Assembly: GCF_003850245.1 (NCBI RefSeq)
Contig: NZ_CP031015.1
Location: 1,798,001-1,862,000, forward strand
Length of the DNA stretch: 64,000 nucleotides
Source of the DNA: Microbacterium sp. ABRD28
Lineage (GTDB): Bacteria; Actinomycetota; Actinomycetes; Actinomycetales; Microbacteriaceae
Direction of reading: 5' to 3'
The position numbers were made by a program, and so were the translations under genes. Below are positions 23,941-31,398 of this stretch, one piece after another. Position 1 is the first letter of the stretch. The number at the start of each line of letters is the position of its first letter. The notes beneath the pieces are model-generated. The model was not told the origin of the DNA. It made no database searches and saw nothing but the letters and a program-made list of their open reading frames with translations.

Positions 23941-25529
23941 TTCGCGTGCTCCTTCCGATTCGCCGCGTGGCCTTCGGGCGGGAACGACGGCCACGCGCGG
24001 AAGTCATCCGGCGAGTCGCGCCACTTCAGCGCCGACATGACGATCGCAGCGACCACGATGAACCCGATCGTTCCCCAGCCGAACACCAGCAGGTACCACT
24101 CGGGAAGACCGCCGTATCCTTCCACGATCAGCACGACGATGCGCTGGATCAGCATGTAGGCCAACACGATCGGAGCCAGCACGCCTACGAGCAGCACCCA
24201 CACGCGCCCGACCTGGAACGTCGACACCGCGTTGAGGTGGTAGCGGAGTTCGGGGCCGCCGCGCAGCACCCAGATCACCACGATCGTGGTGAGCACCGCC
24301 GAGGCGACGATCCCCACATTGTTGGCGTACTGATCCGTGACGTCGAGGGCCAACAGGCCGGTGGTGGTGGAGAAGAGCAGGATCGACAGCACCGCCGAGA
24401 CCGAACCCACGGCGGTGGCCGCCACCCGCGGTGTCAGGCGGAATTTCTCCTGGAACGCCGCCGAGACGACCTGCAGGACCGAGATCAGCGACGTGAAGCC
24501 GGCGAGGGTGAGGGAGCCGAAGAACAGGCATCCGAACAGCGGGCCGCCGGGCATCTGCGACACGATCGCGGGGAAGGTGATGAACGACAGCCCCACCCCG
24601 GTCAGGCCCTCGAGTTCGGCGACCTGGATGCCCTGCTGGAAGGCGAAGAACCCCAGCGTGGCGAAGACGCCGATGCCGGCGAGGATCTCGAACGACGAGT
24701 TCGCGAACGCCACGACCAGGCCGGGCGAGGTCAGATTCGACCGTCGACGCCGGTAGGAGGCGTAGGTGATCATGATGCCGAACGCGATCGACAGCGAGAA
24801 GAAGATCTGGCTGTACGCCGCGATCCACACGTTCGGATCGCCCAGGGCCGCCCAGTTCGGGGTGAACAGGGCGTTCAGCCCGTCGGCTGCGCCGTCGAGG
24901 AAGAGGGCGCGGATGACGAGGACCAGGAAGGCCGCGACGAGGAGGGGGAGGAAGATCACGTTCGCCCGCTGCAGGCCCTTGGCCACTCCCGCGGCGAGCA
25001 CGAGGATCGCGGCGATCCACACCAGTGCAAGGGGGATGAGCACGCCCGGCACGAACTCCAGGCTCAACCCGGGGTCGCCGACCTGCAGGTAGTCGGCCTG
25101 GAAGAAGGTCGCCGGATCGTCGCCCCAGCGCAGGTCGAAGGAGAAGACGAAGTAGCTCAGCGCCCAGGCGATCACGGCCGTGTAGTAGAGGCCGATGACG
25201 AAGGCGATCGCCACCTGGAACCATCCGAGCGACTCGGTGAAACGGCCGATCGATCGGCCGATCCGCCGGAACGCGGTGGGCGCAGCACCCCGGAACCGGT
25301 GCCCGAGGGCGTAATCGAGGAACAGGATCGGTATGCCCGCGGTCAGGAGCGCGACCAGATAGGGGATGAGGAACGCCCCACCGCCGTTCTCATAGGCGAC
25401 CCCCGGGAAACGCCAGATGTTGCCGAGGCCGACCGCCGATCCGATGGCCGAGAGGATGAAGCCGACCTGGCCGGTCCACTGCTCCCGGGGCCGGACCGTA
25501 GCCGAAGGGGCGGGGGCGTTCTGGGTCAC
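23937..25529 (-). CDS. NSS-family sodium-coupled amino-acid transporter (MetP-like)
   Basis: A 530-residue membrane protein of the neurotransmitter:sodium symporter family with 12 helices. The helix 1 signature SAIGSAVGLGNIWRFP at about residues 27-42 holds sodium and substrate contacts. LYYTAVIAWALSYF matches helix 3 and SLSIAFGIMITYASY helix 6. Similar proteins with a tiny downstream partner import methionine and alanine, as in Corynebacterium MetPS. The GTG at 25529 has GGAGGA 5 bases upstream. It is followed immediately by the small subunit. Confidence 0.9.
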   Translation of the reverse strand: MTQNAPAPSATVRPREQWTGQVGFILSAIGSAVGLGNIWRFPGVAYENGGGAFLIPYLVALLTAGIPILFLDYALGHRFRGAAPTAFRRIGRSIGRFTESLGWFQVAIAFVIGLYYTAVIAWALSYFVFSFDLRWGDDPATFFQADYLQVGDPGLSLEFVPGVLIPLALVWIAAILVLAAGVAKGLQRANVIFLPLLVAAFLVLVIRALFLDGAADGLNALFTPNWAALGDPNVWIAAYSQIFFSLSIAFGIMITYASYRRRRSNLTSPGLVVAFANSSFEILAGIGVFATLGFFAFQQGIQVAELEGLTGVGLSFITFPAIVSQMPGGPLFGCLFFGSLTLAGFTSLISVLQVVSAAFQEKFRLTPRVAATAVGSVSAVLSILLFSTTTGLLALDVTDQYANNVGIVASAVLTTIVVIWVLRGGPELRYHLNAVSTFQVGRVWVLLVGVLAPIVLAYMLIQRIVVLIVEGYGGLPEWYLLVFGWGTIGFIVVAAIVMSALKWRDSPDDFRAWPSFPPEGHAANRKEHAK

Positions 25530-25621
25530 TGTCGTCCTCCGTCGTGGCTGTGGTGCGTCACCGCGGTGCCCCCGCACGCTACCAGCCCCGAGGACGGGCG
25601 ACACCCCTCATTCGGCCCTCG

Positions 25622-26659
25622 TCACGGATTGCCTTCGCTGAGCTGATCGTGGATCCGGCGCAGGTCCTCCATCAACGAGCCCACGACGATCCAGTTCGTC
25701 GCCGATGGTGCGGTCAGTTGCAGGGGCGCCGTGAGCGCCGGGATCGTCGCCGTCGGCTCCGCGCCACCCGACCGGGGCGCGCGGCGCAGATCCAGGCGGA
25801 TGTCGTGCGCCGCGCGACGCAGCTGATCGGCGATCGCGAGGACAGCGGGCTCGGTGGCAAGGCTGGCGTCGTAGTGGTCGTAGACCGCACGCGTCATCCC
25901 GATCGTCTGGGTCACGATGGGACCGAAGAGGGCGAGGAGCTGCTCGACCTCGCCGAGCTCGCGTCGATACCGCCGGGCCCGCGGATTGAGGGAGAGCGAG
26001 TCGCGCGCCGTCGCGATGGCCTCATCGGCGTCGACCACCATCGGTCGCAGCAGCCGAACGGTGAGCATGAGCTCTTCGATCTGCGGACGCGTCTGCTGGG
26101 TGGTGAGCGCATCGGCGAGGCGTTCGAGGGATCGAGCGAGTTCCTCCCCGACCCGGTCGACGGCCTCGTGTGCGGGAGTCACGGCGACCGGCGGCACCAT
26201 CACGATGTGCACCACCATGCCGATGATCGCGCCGATGATGGTCTCGAGGATGCGGTCGACGGCGTAATCGGGGGTGGTGGCGCCCAGGGCGAGCACGAGC
26301 ACCGCGCTGATGGCGACCTGGTTCGCCGTCCCCGCGGTCACGCGAGCCGCCCACGGCACGATCAGGGCGACGATGATGGCGACCAGGACCACCCAGGTGG
26401 CGTCGCCGAACACCATCCCGAGCCCCGAGGCGATGGCCACACCCACGATGACGCCGACGCTGCGTTCGATCGCCTTCGCGAACGACTGGTTGAGGCTCGG
26501 CTGCACCACGAGAAGCGCGGCGATCGCGGCGAACACCGGGGGAGGACCCTGGATCAGCCAGCCGGCGACGAGCCAGGCGGCCACGGTCGCGATCGCCGAT
26601 TTGGCCACCTGCAGCAGAGGCGCGCGACGCGGGGCGCGGATCGCCGAGGTCAGTCGCAT
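25622..26659 (-). CDS. FUSC-type aromatic-acid exporter-like membrane protein
   Basis: A 345-residue protein. Residues ~15-160 hold about six hydrophobic helices (SAIATVAAWLVAGWLI, PVFAAIAALLVVQPS, VGVIVGVAIASGLGMVF, TIIGAIIGMVVHIVMVPP). The rest is a helical cytosolic domain with VGEELARSLERLADAL. This layout matches the FUSC/ArAE family linked to export of aromatic acids. The ATG at 26659 follows minus-strand TAGCGT by 6 bases (leaderless). It diverges from the SDR-like gene. Substrate unknown. Confidence 0.8.
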   Translation of the reverse strand: MRLTSAIRAPRRAPLLQVAKSAIATVAAWLVAGWLIQGPPPVFAAIAALLVVQPSLNQSFAKAIERSVGVIVGVAIASGLGMVFGDATWVVLVAIIVALIVPWAARVTAGTANQVAISAVLVLALGATTPDYAVDRILETIIGAIIGMVVHIVMVPPVAVTPAHEAVDRVGEELARSLERLADALTTQQTRPQIEELMLTVRLLRPMVVDADEAIATARDSLSLNPRARRYRRELGEVEQLLALFGPIVTQTIGMTRAVYDHYDASLATEPAVLAIADQLRRAAHDIRLDLRRAPRSGGAEPTATIPALTAPLQLTAPSATNWIVVGSLMEDLRRIHDQLSEGNP

Positions 26660-26665
26660 ACCTCA

Positions 26666-26671
26666 ACGCTA
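26666..26671 (-). promoter_or_regulatory. Putative -10 (TAGCGT) of the FUSC-type gene
   Basis: Minus-strand TAGCGT, 6 bases, then ATG at 26659: the leaderless spacing. Confidence 0.45.
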
Positions 26672-26687
26672 GCCACGTCGGGCGGGG

Positions 26688-26716
26688 TTGACAGCGCCGA
26701 CGCCGCCCGATGGGCT
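26688..26716 (+). promoter_or_regulatory. Promoter TTGACA-N17-TGGGCT of the SDR-like gene
   Basis: A perfect -35 TTGACA (26688-26693) with a 17-base spacer to TGGGCT (26711-26716). Leader of about 20 bases with ribosome site AGAAGGAGAG before the ATG at 26744. Confidence 0.55.
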
Positions 26717-26743
26717 GAGGGTTCGTCGAAAGAAGGAGAGCGG

Positions 26744-27403
26744 ATGTCTCGGGTGCTGGTTTTCGGTGGACACGGCAAGGTTGCGATGCTCCTGGCGCCG
26801 CTGCTGGTCTCGCGTGGCGACGAGGTGACCGCGGTCATCCGGAATCCCGCTCACGTCGACGAGGTCGAGGGCACGGGTGCGACGCCCCGCGTGGCCGACA
26901 TCGAGCAGCTCGACACCGAGGCGCTCGCCGAGCTGGTGGCGGGCCACGACGCGATCGTCTGGTCGGCGGGCGCCGGCGGCGGTGACGCCGCGCGTACGTA
27001 TGCGGTGGACCGCGATGCGGCGATCCGCTCGATGGACGCCGCGGGCCAGGCCGGTGTCGAGCGCTACGTGATGGTGTCGTGGCTGGGATCGAAGGCCGAT
27101 CACGGCGTGCCCGAGGACGACGACTTCTTTCCCTATGCCGACGCCAAGCTCGCCGCCGACGATCATCTGCGCGGCACCGGTCTGGAGTGGACAGTGCTCG
27201 GACCGGGGGCGCTCCTGGACGAACCCGGCACGGGACGAATCACCATCGATCCGGACGGCCGCGGTGCGGTGCCGCGCGCAGACGTCGCCGCCGCCGTCGC
27301 GGCAGCGCTGGTCGAGCCCGCGACGGTCCGGCGGACACTGCGATTCGGCGGGGGAGAGCAGCCGATCGCCGAGGCCTTCGTCGCCGCATCCGACGCGCGG
27401 TAG
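26744..27403 (+). CDS. NAD(P)-binding Rossmann protein, atypical SDR
   Basis: A 219-residue protein of the atypical short-chain dehydrogenase (NAD(P)H-binding, YwnB/HSCARG-like) group. The N-terminal dinucleotide motif is VLVFGGHGKVA, followed by DIEQLD and a VMVSWLGSK strand. YADAKLAADDHL stands where SDR proteins carry the Tyr-X3-Lys pair. The C-terminal part (RITIDPDGRGAVPRADVAAAV) is typical of epimerase-like sugar or redox-sensing proteins. The ATG has a strong AAGGAG ribosome site. Substrate and role unknown; it is next to a MarR regulator. Confidence 0.86.
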   Translation: MSRVLVFGGHGKVAMLLAPLLVSRGDEVTAVIRNPAHVDEVEGTGATPRVADIEQLDTEALAELVAGHDAIVWSAGAGGGDAARTYAVDRDAAIRSMDAAGQAGVERYVMVSWLGSKADHGVPEDDDFFPYADAKLAADDHLRGTGLEWTVLGPGALLDEPGTGRITIDPDGRGAVPRADVAAAVAAALVEPATVRRTLRFGGGEQPIAEAFVAASDAR

Positions 27404-27439
27404 CGCCGCGGGACGCAGCTCACCCCTCGTGGCGTCCGC

Positions 27440-27445
27440 TACGGT
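27440..27445 (+). promoter_or_regulatory. Putative -10 (TACGGT) of the MarR gene
   Basis: TACGGT ends 6 bases before the ATG at 27452; leaderless layout. Confidence 0.45.
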
Positions 27446-27451
27446 CGAAGT

Positions 27452-27949
27452 ATGAGCGGGGAGGCCCGGGAGAGGGATGACGACGTCGATCTGCTGATCG
27501 ACGCGTGGTCCCGTCGGCTCCCCGACGTCGATCTCACTCCGCTCGATGTCATGTCGCGACTGCGGCGCGTCGCGCTCCGACTCGCCCGCCTGCGCGCCGA
27601 GGCCTTCTTCAGCGCAGGCCTGTCGGTGTGGGAGTTCGATGTGCTGGCCGCTCTCCGTCGCGCAGAGGATCCTCACGAACTGAGCCCTGCCCAGCTGATC
27701 GAATCCACCATGATCGGAAGCGCGGCGATGACCAACCGTCTGGAGAAGCTCGCCGCGCGCGGCCTCGTCGAGCGGCGGCCCAACCCGCGCGACGGTCGGG
27801 GCGTGCTCGTGCGCCTGAGTCCCGAGGGCACCGAGCGCGTCGACGCCGCGATGACGGAGCTGGTCCGCCGGGAGGCCGAGGAGCTCGCGGGCCTGTCGCG
27901 CGAGGAGCAGGGTCTGCTGACCCGTCTCCTGGGGCGTCTCCTGGTCTGA
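27452..27949 (+). CDS. MarR-family transcriptional regulator
   Basis: A 165-residue winged-helix regulator. SVWEFDVLAALRRAEDP is the start of the DNA-binding core, SPAQLIESTMIGSAAMTNRLEKLAARGL is the recognition helix area (about residues 78-107), and ERRPNPRDGRGVLVRL is the wing. The family represses genes in response to aromatic or antibiotic ligands. Neighbours that could be targets are the SDR-like gene upstream and the lipoprotein downstream. No obvious operator was spotted. Confidence 0.9.
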   Translation: MSGEARERDDDVDLLIDAWSRRLPDVDLTPLDVMSRLRRVALRLARLRAEAFFSAGLSVWEFDVLAALRRAEDPHELSPAQLIESTMIGSAAMTNRLEKLAARGLVERRPNPRDGRGVLVRLSPEGTERVDAAMTELVRREAEELAGLSREEQGLLTRLLGRLLV

Positions 27950-28032
27950 AGCGAACACGCGGTGTCGTCGTCGCGCATCCCTGCGCCGCCGCATCCTTCC
28001 CTTTCCGCGCCCTCTCCTGCCATGGTGAGTTC

Positions 28033-28422
28033 ATGCGCAGCCCGAAGCTCGTCCTGGCCGTCCTCTCCACGGCGGCATTCGCCCTTTCGCTCAGCGCCTG
28101 TGCACCCGGCGCGGCGAATCCCGGGAGCACGTCGGTGATCGCCCCCGTCACCGAGTCGGCCAACGATCTGCAGGGGGCCACGGTCGAGCTCGTCGTCGGT
28201 CAGGTGCTCGACATCGACACCGGTGACCTCGCGATCGACAGTTACGAGGGCGAGGTCGCCGATCCCGCCGTGGCGGAATTCGTCCAGGGGAGGGATGACG
28301 GCAGCGCCACCTTCAACCCGGGGGTGCGTGCGCTCGCCGAGGGCACGACGACGGTCACGATGACGAATCAGGACGGCGGGATCCAGCCGTTGGAGTTCAC
28401 CGTCGAGGTCTCCGCGGGCTGA
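28033..28422 (+). CDS. Small lipoprotein of unknown function
   Basis: A 129-residue lipoprotein: MRSPKLVLAVLSTAAFAL leads to the lipobox SLSAC (Cys at residue ~21). The mature part is a single beta-rich domain with VELVVGQVLDIDTGDLAIDS and EGTTTVTMTNQ, resembling small Ig-like or protease-inhibitor-like folds of surface lipoproteins. A weak -10 (CATGGT) lies 6 bases before the ATG. It stands between marR and rpsA. Function not recognised. Confidence 0.75.
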   Translation: MRSPKLVLAVLSTAAFALSLSACAPGAANPGSTSVIAPVTESANDLQGATVELVVGQVLDIDTGDLAIDSYEGEVADPAVAEFVQGRDDGSATFNPGVRALAEGTTTVTMTNQDGGIQPLEFTVEVSAG

Positions 28423-28625
28423 CGCTCTCTGATAACCTGAAGTGTCACGCGTGTGACGGTTCCACCATGCCCGGTTTCGATCTCGGGATGACGTGTGGGC
28501 CGGTGCGCCACATGTGACGCCGTACGACCACAATCCGCTCCGCCTCGGGGCCGGATCCGACCGCTTTCGCGTGCGGACCAGGCAGCCGAGGCCCGAACAC
28601 CACACCACCAAGGACAACCCACTAC
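28423..28625 (+). promoter_or_regulatory. Leader region of rpsA with possible promoter and inverted repeat
   Basis: This 203-base stretch has no gene. A -10-like TAACCT lies at 28433-28438, which would give an untranslated leader of about 180 bases. A small inverted repeat GTCAC-GCGT-GTGAC lies at 28444-28457, just past that point. A long leader fits autogenous control of ribosomal protein S1, but no known element is recognised. Right before the ATG is only a weak AAGGAC. Confidence 0.35.
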
Positions 28626-30080
28626 ATGACTACCGCAACGACCGCCCCGGCCACCAAGCAGGTCGCGATCAACGACATCGGATCTGCCGAGGACTTCCTG
28701 GCCGCGGTCGAAAAGACCCTGAAGTTCTTCAACGACGGAGACCTCATCGAAGGCACCGTCGTGAAGATCGACCGCGACGAGGTCCTCCTCGACGTCGGCT
28801 ACAAGACCGAGGGTGTCATCCCCTCGCGCGAGCTTTCGATCAAGCACGACGTCGACCCCAACGAGGTCGTCAACGTCGGCGACCACGTCGAGGCGCTCGT
28901 CCTCCAGAAGGAGGACAAGGAAGGGCGCCTGATCCTGTCCAAGAAGCGCGCACAGTACGAGCGCGCCTGGGGTGACGTGGAGAAGATCAAGGAGACCGAC
29001 GGCGTGGTCACCGGCCAGGTGATCGAGGTCGTCAAGGGTGGCCTCATCGTCGACATCGGCCTGCGCGGATTCCTCCCCGCTTCGCTCATCGAGCTGCGCC
29101 GCGTCCGCGACCTCACCCCGTACCTGGGTCAGGAGATCGAGGCGAAGATCCTCGAGCTCGACAAGAACCGCAACAACGTCGTGCTCTCGCGTCGTGCTCT
29201 GCTCGAGCAGACCCAGTCCGAGTCGCGCACCACGTTCCTCAACAACCTGCACAAGGGCCAGGTCCGCAAGGGAACGGTCTCGTCGATCGTCAACTTCGGT
29301 GCCTTCGTCGACCTCGGCGGCGTGGACGGCCTCGTGCACGTCTCCGAGCTGTCGTGGAAGCACATCGAGCACGCCTCCGAGGTCGTCGAGGTGGGCCAGG
29401 AAGTCACCGTCGAGATCCTCGAGGTCGACCTCGACCGCGAGCGCGTCTCCCTGTCGCTGAAGGCGACGCAGGAGGACCCGTGGCAGGTCTTCGCCCGCAC
29501 CCACGCGATCGGTCAGATCGCGCCGGGCAAGGTCACCAAGCTCGTGCCGTTCGGTGCGTTCGTCCGCGTCGCGGACGGCATCGAGGGTCTCGTGCACATC
29601 TCCGAGCTCTCGGGCAAGCACGTCGAGCTCGCCGAGCAGGTCGTGTCGGTCGGCGAAGAGGTCTTCGTCAAGATCATCGACATCGACCTCGAGCGTCGCC
29701 GCATCTCGCTGTCGCTGAAGCAGGCCAACGAGTCGGTCGACCCCTACGGCACCGAGTTCGACCCGGCCCTCTACGGCATGGTCACCGAGTACGACGAGAA
29801 CGGGGAGTACAAGTACCCCGAGGGCTTCGACCCGGAGACCAACCAGTGGAAGGAAGGCTTCGACGAGCAGCGCGAGGCCTGGGAGCAGGACTACGCCGCC
29901 GCACAGGCGCGCTGGGAGGCCCACAAGGCCGCCGTCGTCAAGGCCCTCGAGGCCGAGGCGAACGCGCCCGCGGTCGAGTCGACGGGTTCGTCCTCGTTCT
30001 CGTCCGACACGTCGGGCGGCGGGACGCTGGCCGACGACGAGGCGCTCGCTGCGCTTCGTGAGAAGCTCTCTGGTCGCTGA
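28626..30080 (+). CDS. rpsA: 30S ribosomal protein S1
   Basis: A 484-residue protein with four S1 (OB-fold) RNA-binding repeats at about residues 35-105, 120-190, 205-280 and 290-370. Signatures: EGTVVKIDRDEVLLDVG, GLIVDIGLRGFLP, NFGAFVDLGGVDGLVHVSE and PFGAFVRVADGIEGLVHIS. The C-terminal tail is acidic and Ser/Gly-rich. Actinobacterial S1 has four such domains rather than the six of Escherichia coli. Codon use is strongly biased, as expected for a highly expressed gene. It is followed 16 bases on by a strong terminator. Confidence 0.97.
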   Translation: MTTATTAPATKQVAINDIGSAEDFLAAVEKTLKFFNDGDLIEGTVVKIDRDEVLLDVGYKTEGVIPSRELSIKHDVDPNEVVNVGDHVEALVLQKEDKEGRLILSKKRAQYERAWGDVEKIKETDGVVTGQVIEVVKGGLIVDIGLRGFLPASLIELRRVRDLTPYLGQEIEAKILELDKNRNNVVLSRRALLEQTQSESRTTFLNNLHKGQVRKGTVSSIVNFGAFVDLGGVDGLVHVSELSWKHIEHASEVVEVGQEVTVEILEVDLDRERVSLSLKATQEDPWQVFARTHAIGQIAPGKVTKLVPFGAFVRVADGIEGLVHISELSGKHVELAEQVVSVGEEVFVKIIDIDLERRRISLSLKQANESVDPYGTEFDPALYGMVTEYDENGEYKYPEGFDPETNQWKEGFDEQREAWEQDYAAAQARWEAHKAAVVKALEAEANAPAVESTGSSSFSSDTSGGGTLADDEALAALREKLSGR

Positions 30081-30095
30081 GCTCGCACCATCCGC

Positions 30096-30134
30096 GCACA
30101 GGGCCGGAACCCGTCACGGGTTCCGGCCCTGTGC
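30096..30134 (+). terminator. Intrinsic terminator of rpsA
   Basis: A long GC-rich hairpin: the arm beginning GCACAGGGCCGG pairs with the arm ending CCGGCCCTGTGC (30096 to 30134), with a very short loop. It starts 16 bases after the rpsA stop. No U-run. Confidence 0.85.
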
Positions 30135-30167
30135 CGTGTGCGGACGAACGTGACGGGATGAACCGCG

Positions 30168-30173
30168 TAGCGT
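30168..30173 (+). promoter_or_regulatory. Putative -10 (TAGCGT) of the first MFS gene
   Basis: TAGCGT ends 7 bases before the ATG at 30181; consistent with leaderless transcription. Confidence 0.4.
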
Positions 30174-30180
30174 CGGACCG

Positions 30181-31389
30181 ATGAGCGACGCGACCGGGCA
30201 CCTGCCGGGGAGCCGCGCGTACCGGCGTCTCCTCGTCGCCCTGTTCTTCGCCGGGATCGCCACCTTCGCGCAGCTGTACTCGCCTCAGGCGGTGCTGCCG
30301 CTCATCTCCGCCGACCTCGACGTGTCGCCTCCGACCGCCTCCCTCGCGGTGTCGGTGACGACGCTCGGTCTGGCCGCCGCCGTCATCCCGTGGTCCATCG
30401 TCGCCGACCGCTTCGGTCGCGTGCCGGCCATGACCGTCGGGATCTGCGCTGCCACGGTCCTCGGGCTGCTGGCGCCACTGGCCGACGACATGGGCGTGTT
30501 CCTCGGCATCCGACTCGCCGAGGGTGTGGCGCTGGGAGCGATCCCCGCCATCGCCCTGGCCTATCTGAGCGAGGAGGTCGACGCGCGCCACACGGCGTCC
30601 GCGGCGGGAAGCTACATCGCCGGTACGACCGTCGGCGGGCTCTCGGGACGGCTGGTGTCGGGCCCCGTCGCCGACCTCGTCGAATGGCGGGCCGGAATGT
30701 GGGCGGTGGCGATCCTGTGCGCGGCCTCGGCCGTGGTCTTCCTCTGGCTCGTCCCGCGCGCGCGGGGCTTCATCGCCCACCGCCATCGGCCGGAGCGCCG
30801 GCTCGGCGAGCGGCTCTCCGCTGTCATGCGAACCCCGGCCCAGCTCGCGATCGACGCGCAGGGATTCCTCCTCATGGGAGCGTTCGTCGCAGTGTTCAAC
30901 TACCTCGGTTTCCACCTCGCGCAGCCACCGTTCTCCCTGCCCGGGTGGCTGGCGACCCTGCTGTTCCTCTCCTACCTCGCCGGGACGGTCTCATCTCCCT
31001 GGGCCGGTGCGCTCGCCGTGCGTCACGGCCGGCTCCCGGTCCTCCTCGGCGGCATCTCGGCGATGCTCGTGGGGCTGGTTGCGCTGCTGGCTCCCACGAC
31101 CGCGGTCGTCCTCCTCGGTCTCCTCGTCTTCACCGCGGGGTTCTTCGCGGCCCACGCCGTGGCGTCGGGCTGGGCCCCCGTGGCCGCTTCGGCCGATACC
31201 CGGGCGCAGGCGTCCTCGCTGTACTATCTCGCCTACTACGGCGGGTCGAGCCTGTTCGGCTGGTGCCTCGGCTTCGTCTACGCCGGGCCCGGCTGGACGG
31301 CCTTCATCGCTGCGCTCGCGGCGATGTGCACCGCTGCCGCGGTCACCGCTGCTGTGGTGCTGCGCACCGCAGGTCTCGCGCCTCGATAA
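30181..31389 (+). CDS. MFS transporter, YnfM-like
   Basis: A 402-residue twelve-helix permease. The N-terminus RLLVALFFAGIATFAQLYS and PLISADLDVSPPTASLAVS and the helix 2-3 loop VADRFGRVPAM (the MFS motif A) resemble YnfM/arabinose-efflux-type permeases. The ATG follows a -10-like TAGCGT by 7 bases. The stop TAA forms part of the likely -10 of the next exporter gene. The substrate is unknown. Confidence 0.87.
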   Translation: MSDATGHLPGSRAYRRLLVALFFAGIATFAQLYSPQAVLPLISADLDVSPPTASLAVSVTTLGLAAAVIPWSIVADRFGRVPAMTVGICAATVLGLLAPLADDMGVFLGIRLAEGVALGAIPAIALAYLSEEVDARHTASAAGSYIAGTTVGGLSGRLVSGPVADLVEWRAGMWAVAILCAASAVVFLWLVPRARGFIAHRHRPERRLGERLSAVMRTPAQLAIDAQGFLLMGAFVAVFNYLGFHLAQPPFSLPGWLATLLFLSYLAGTVSSPWAGALAVRHGRLPVLLGGISAMLVGLVALLAPTTAVVLLGLLVFTAGFFAAHAVASGWAPVAASADTRAQASSLYYLAYYGGSSLFGWCLGFVYAGPGWTAFIAALAAMCTAAAVTAAVVLRTAGLAPR

Positions 31390-31392
31390 AGT
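31387..31392 (+). promoter_or_regulatory. Putative -10 (TAAAGT) of the DHA2 exporter gene
   Basis: TAAAGT overlaps the stop codon of the preceding gene and ends 6 bases before the GTG at 31399: leaderless layout with its own promoter. Confidence 0.45.
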
Positions 31393-31398
31393 GAGCGC

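Noticed and set aside
25544..26743. Plus-strand extension of the SDR-like frame opposite the FUSC gene
   Set aside because: The SDR starts at 26744 with promoter and ribosome site; the extension is Arg/Asp/His-rich shadow.
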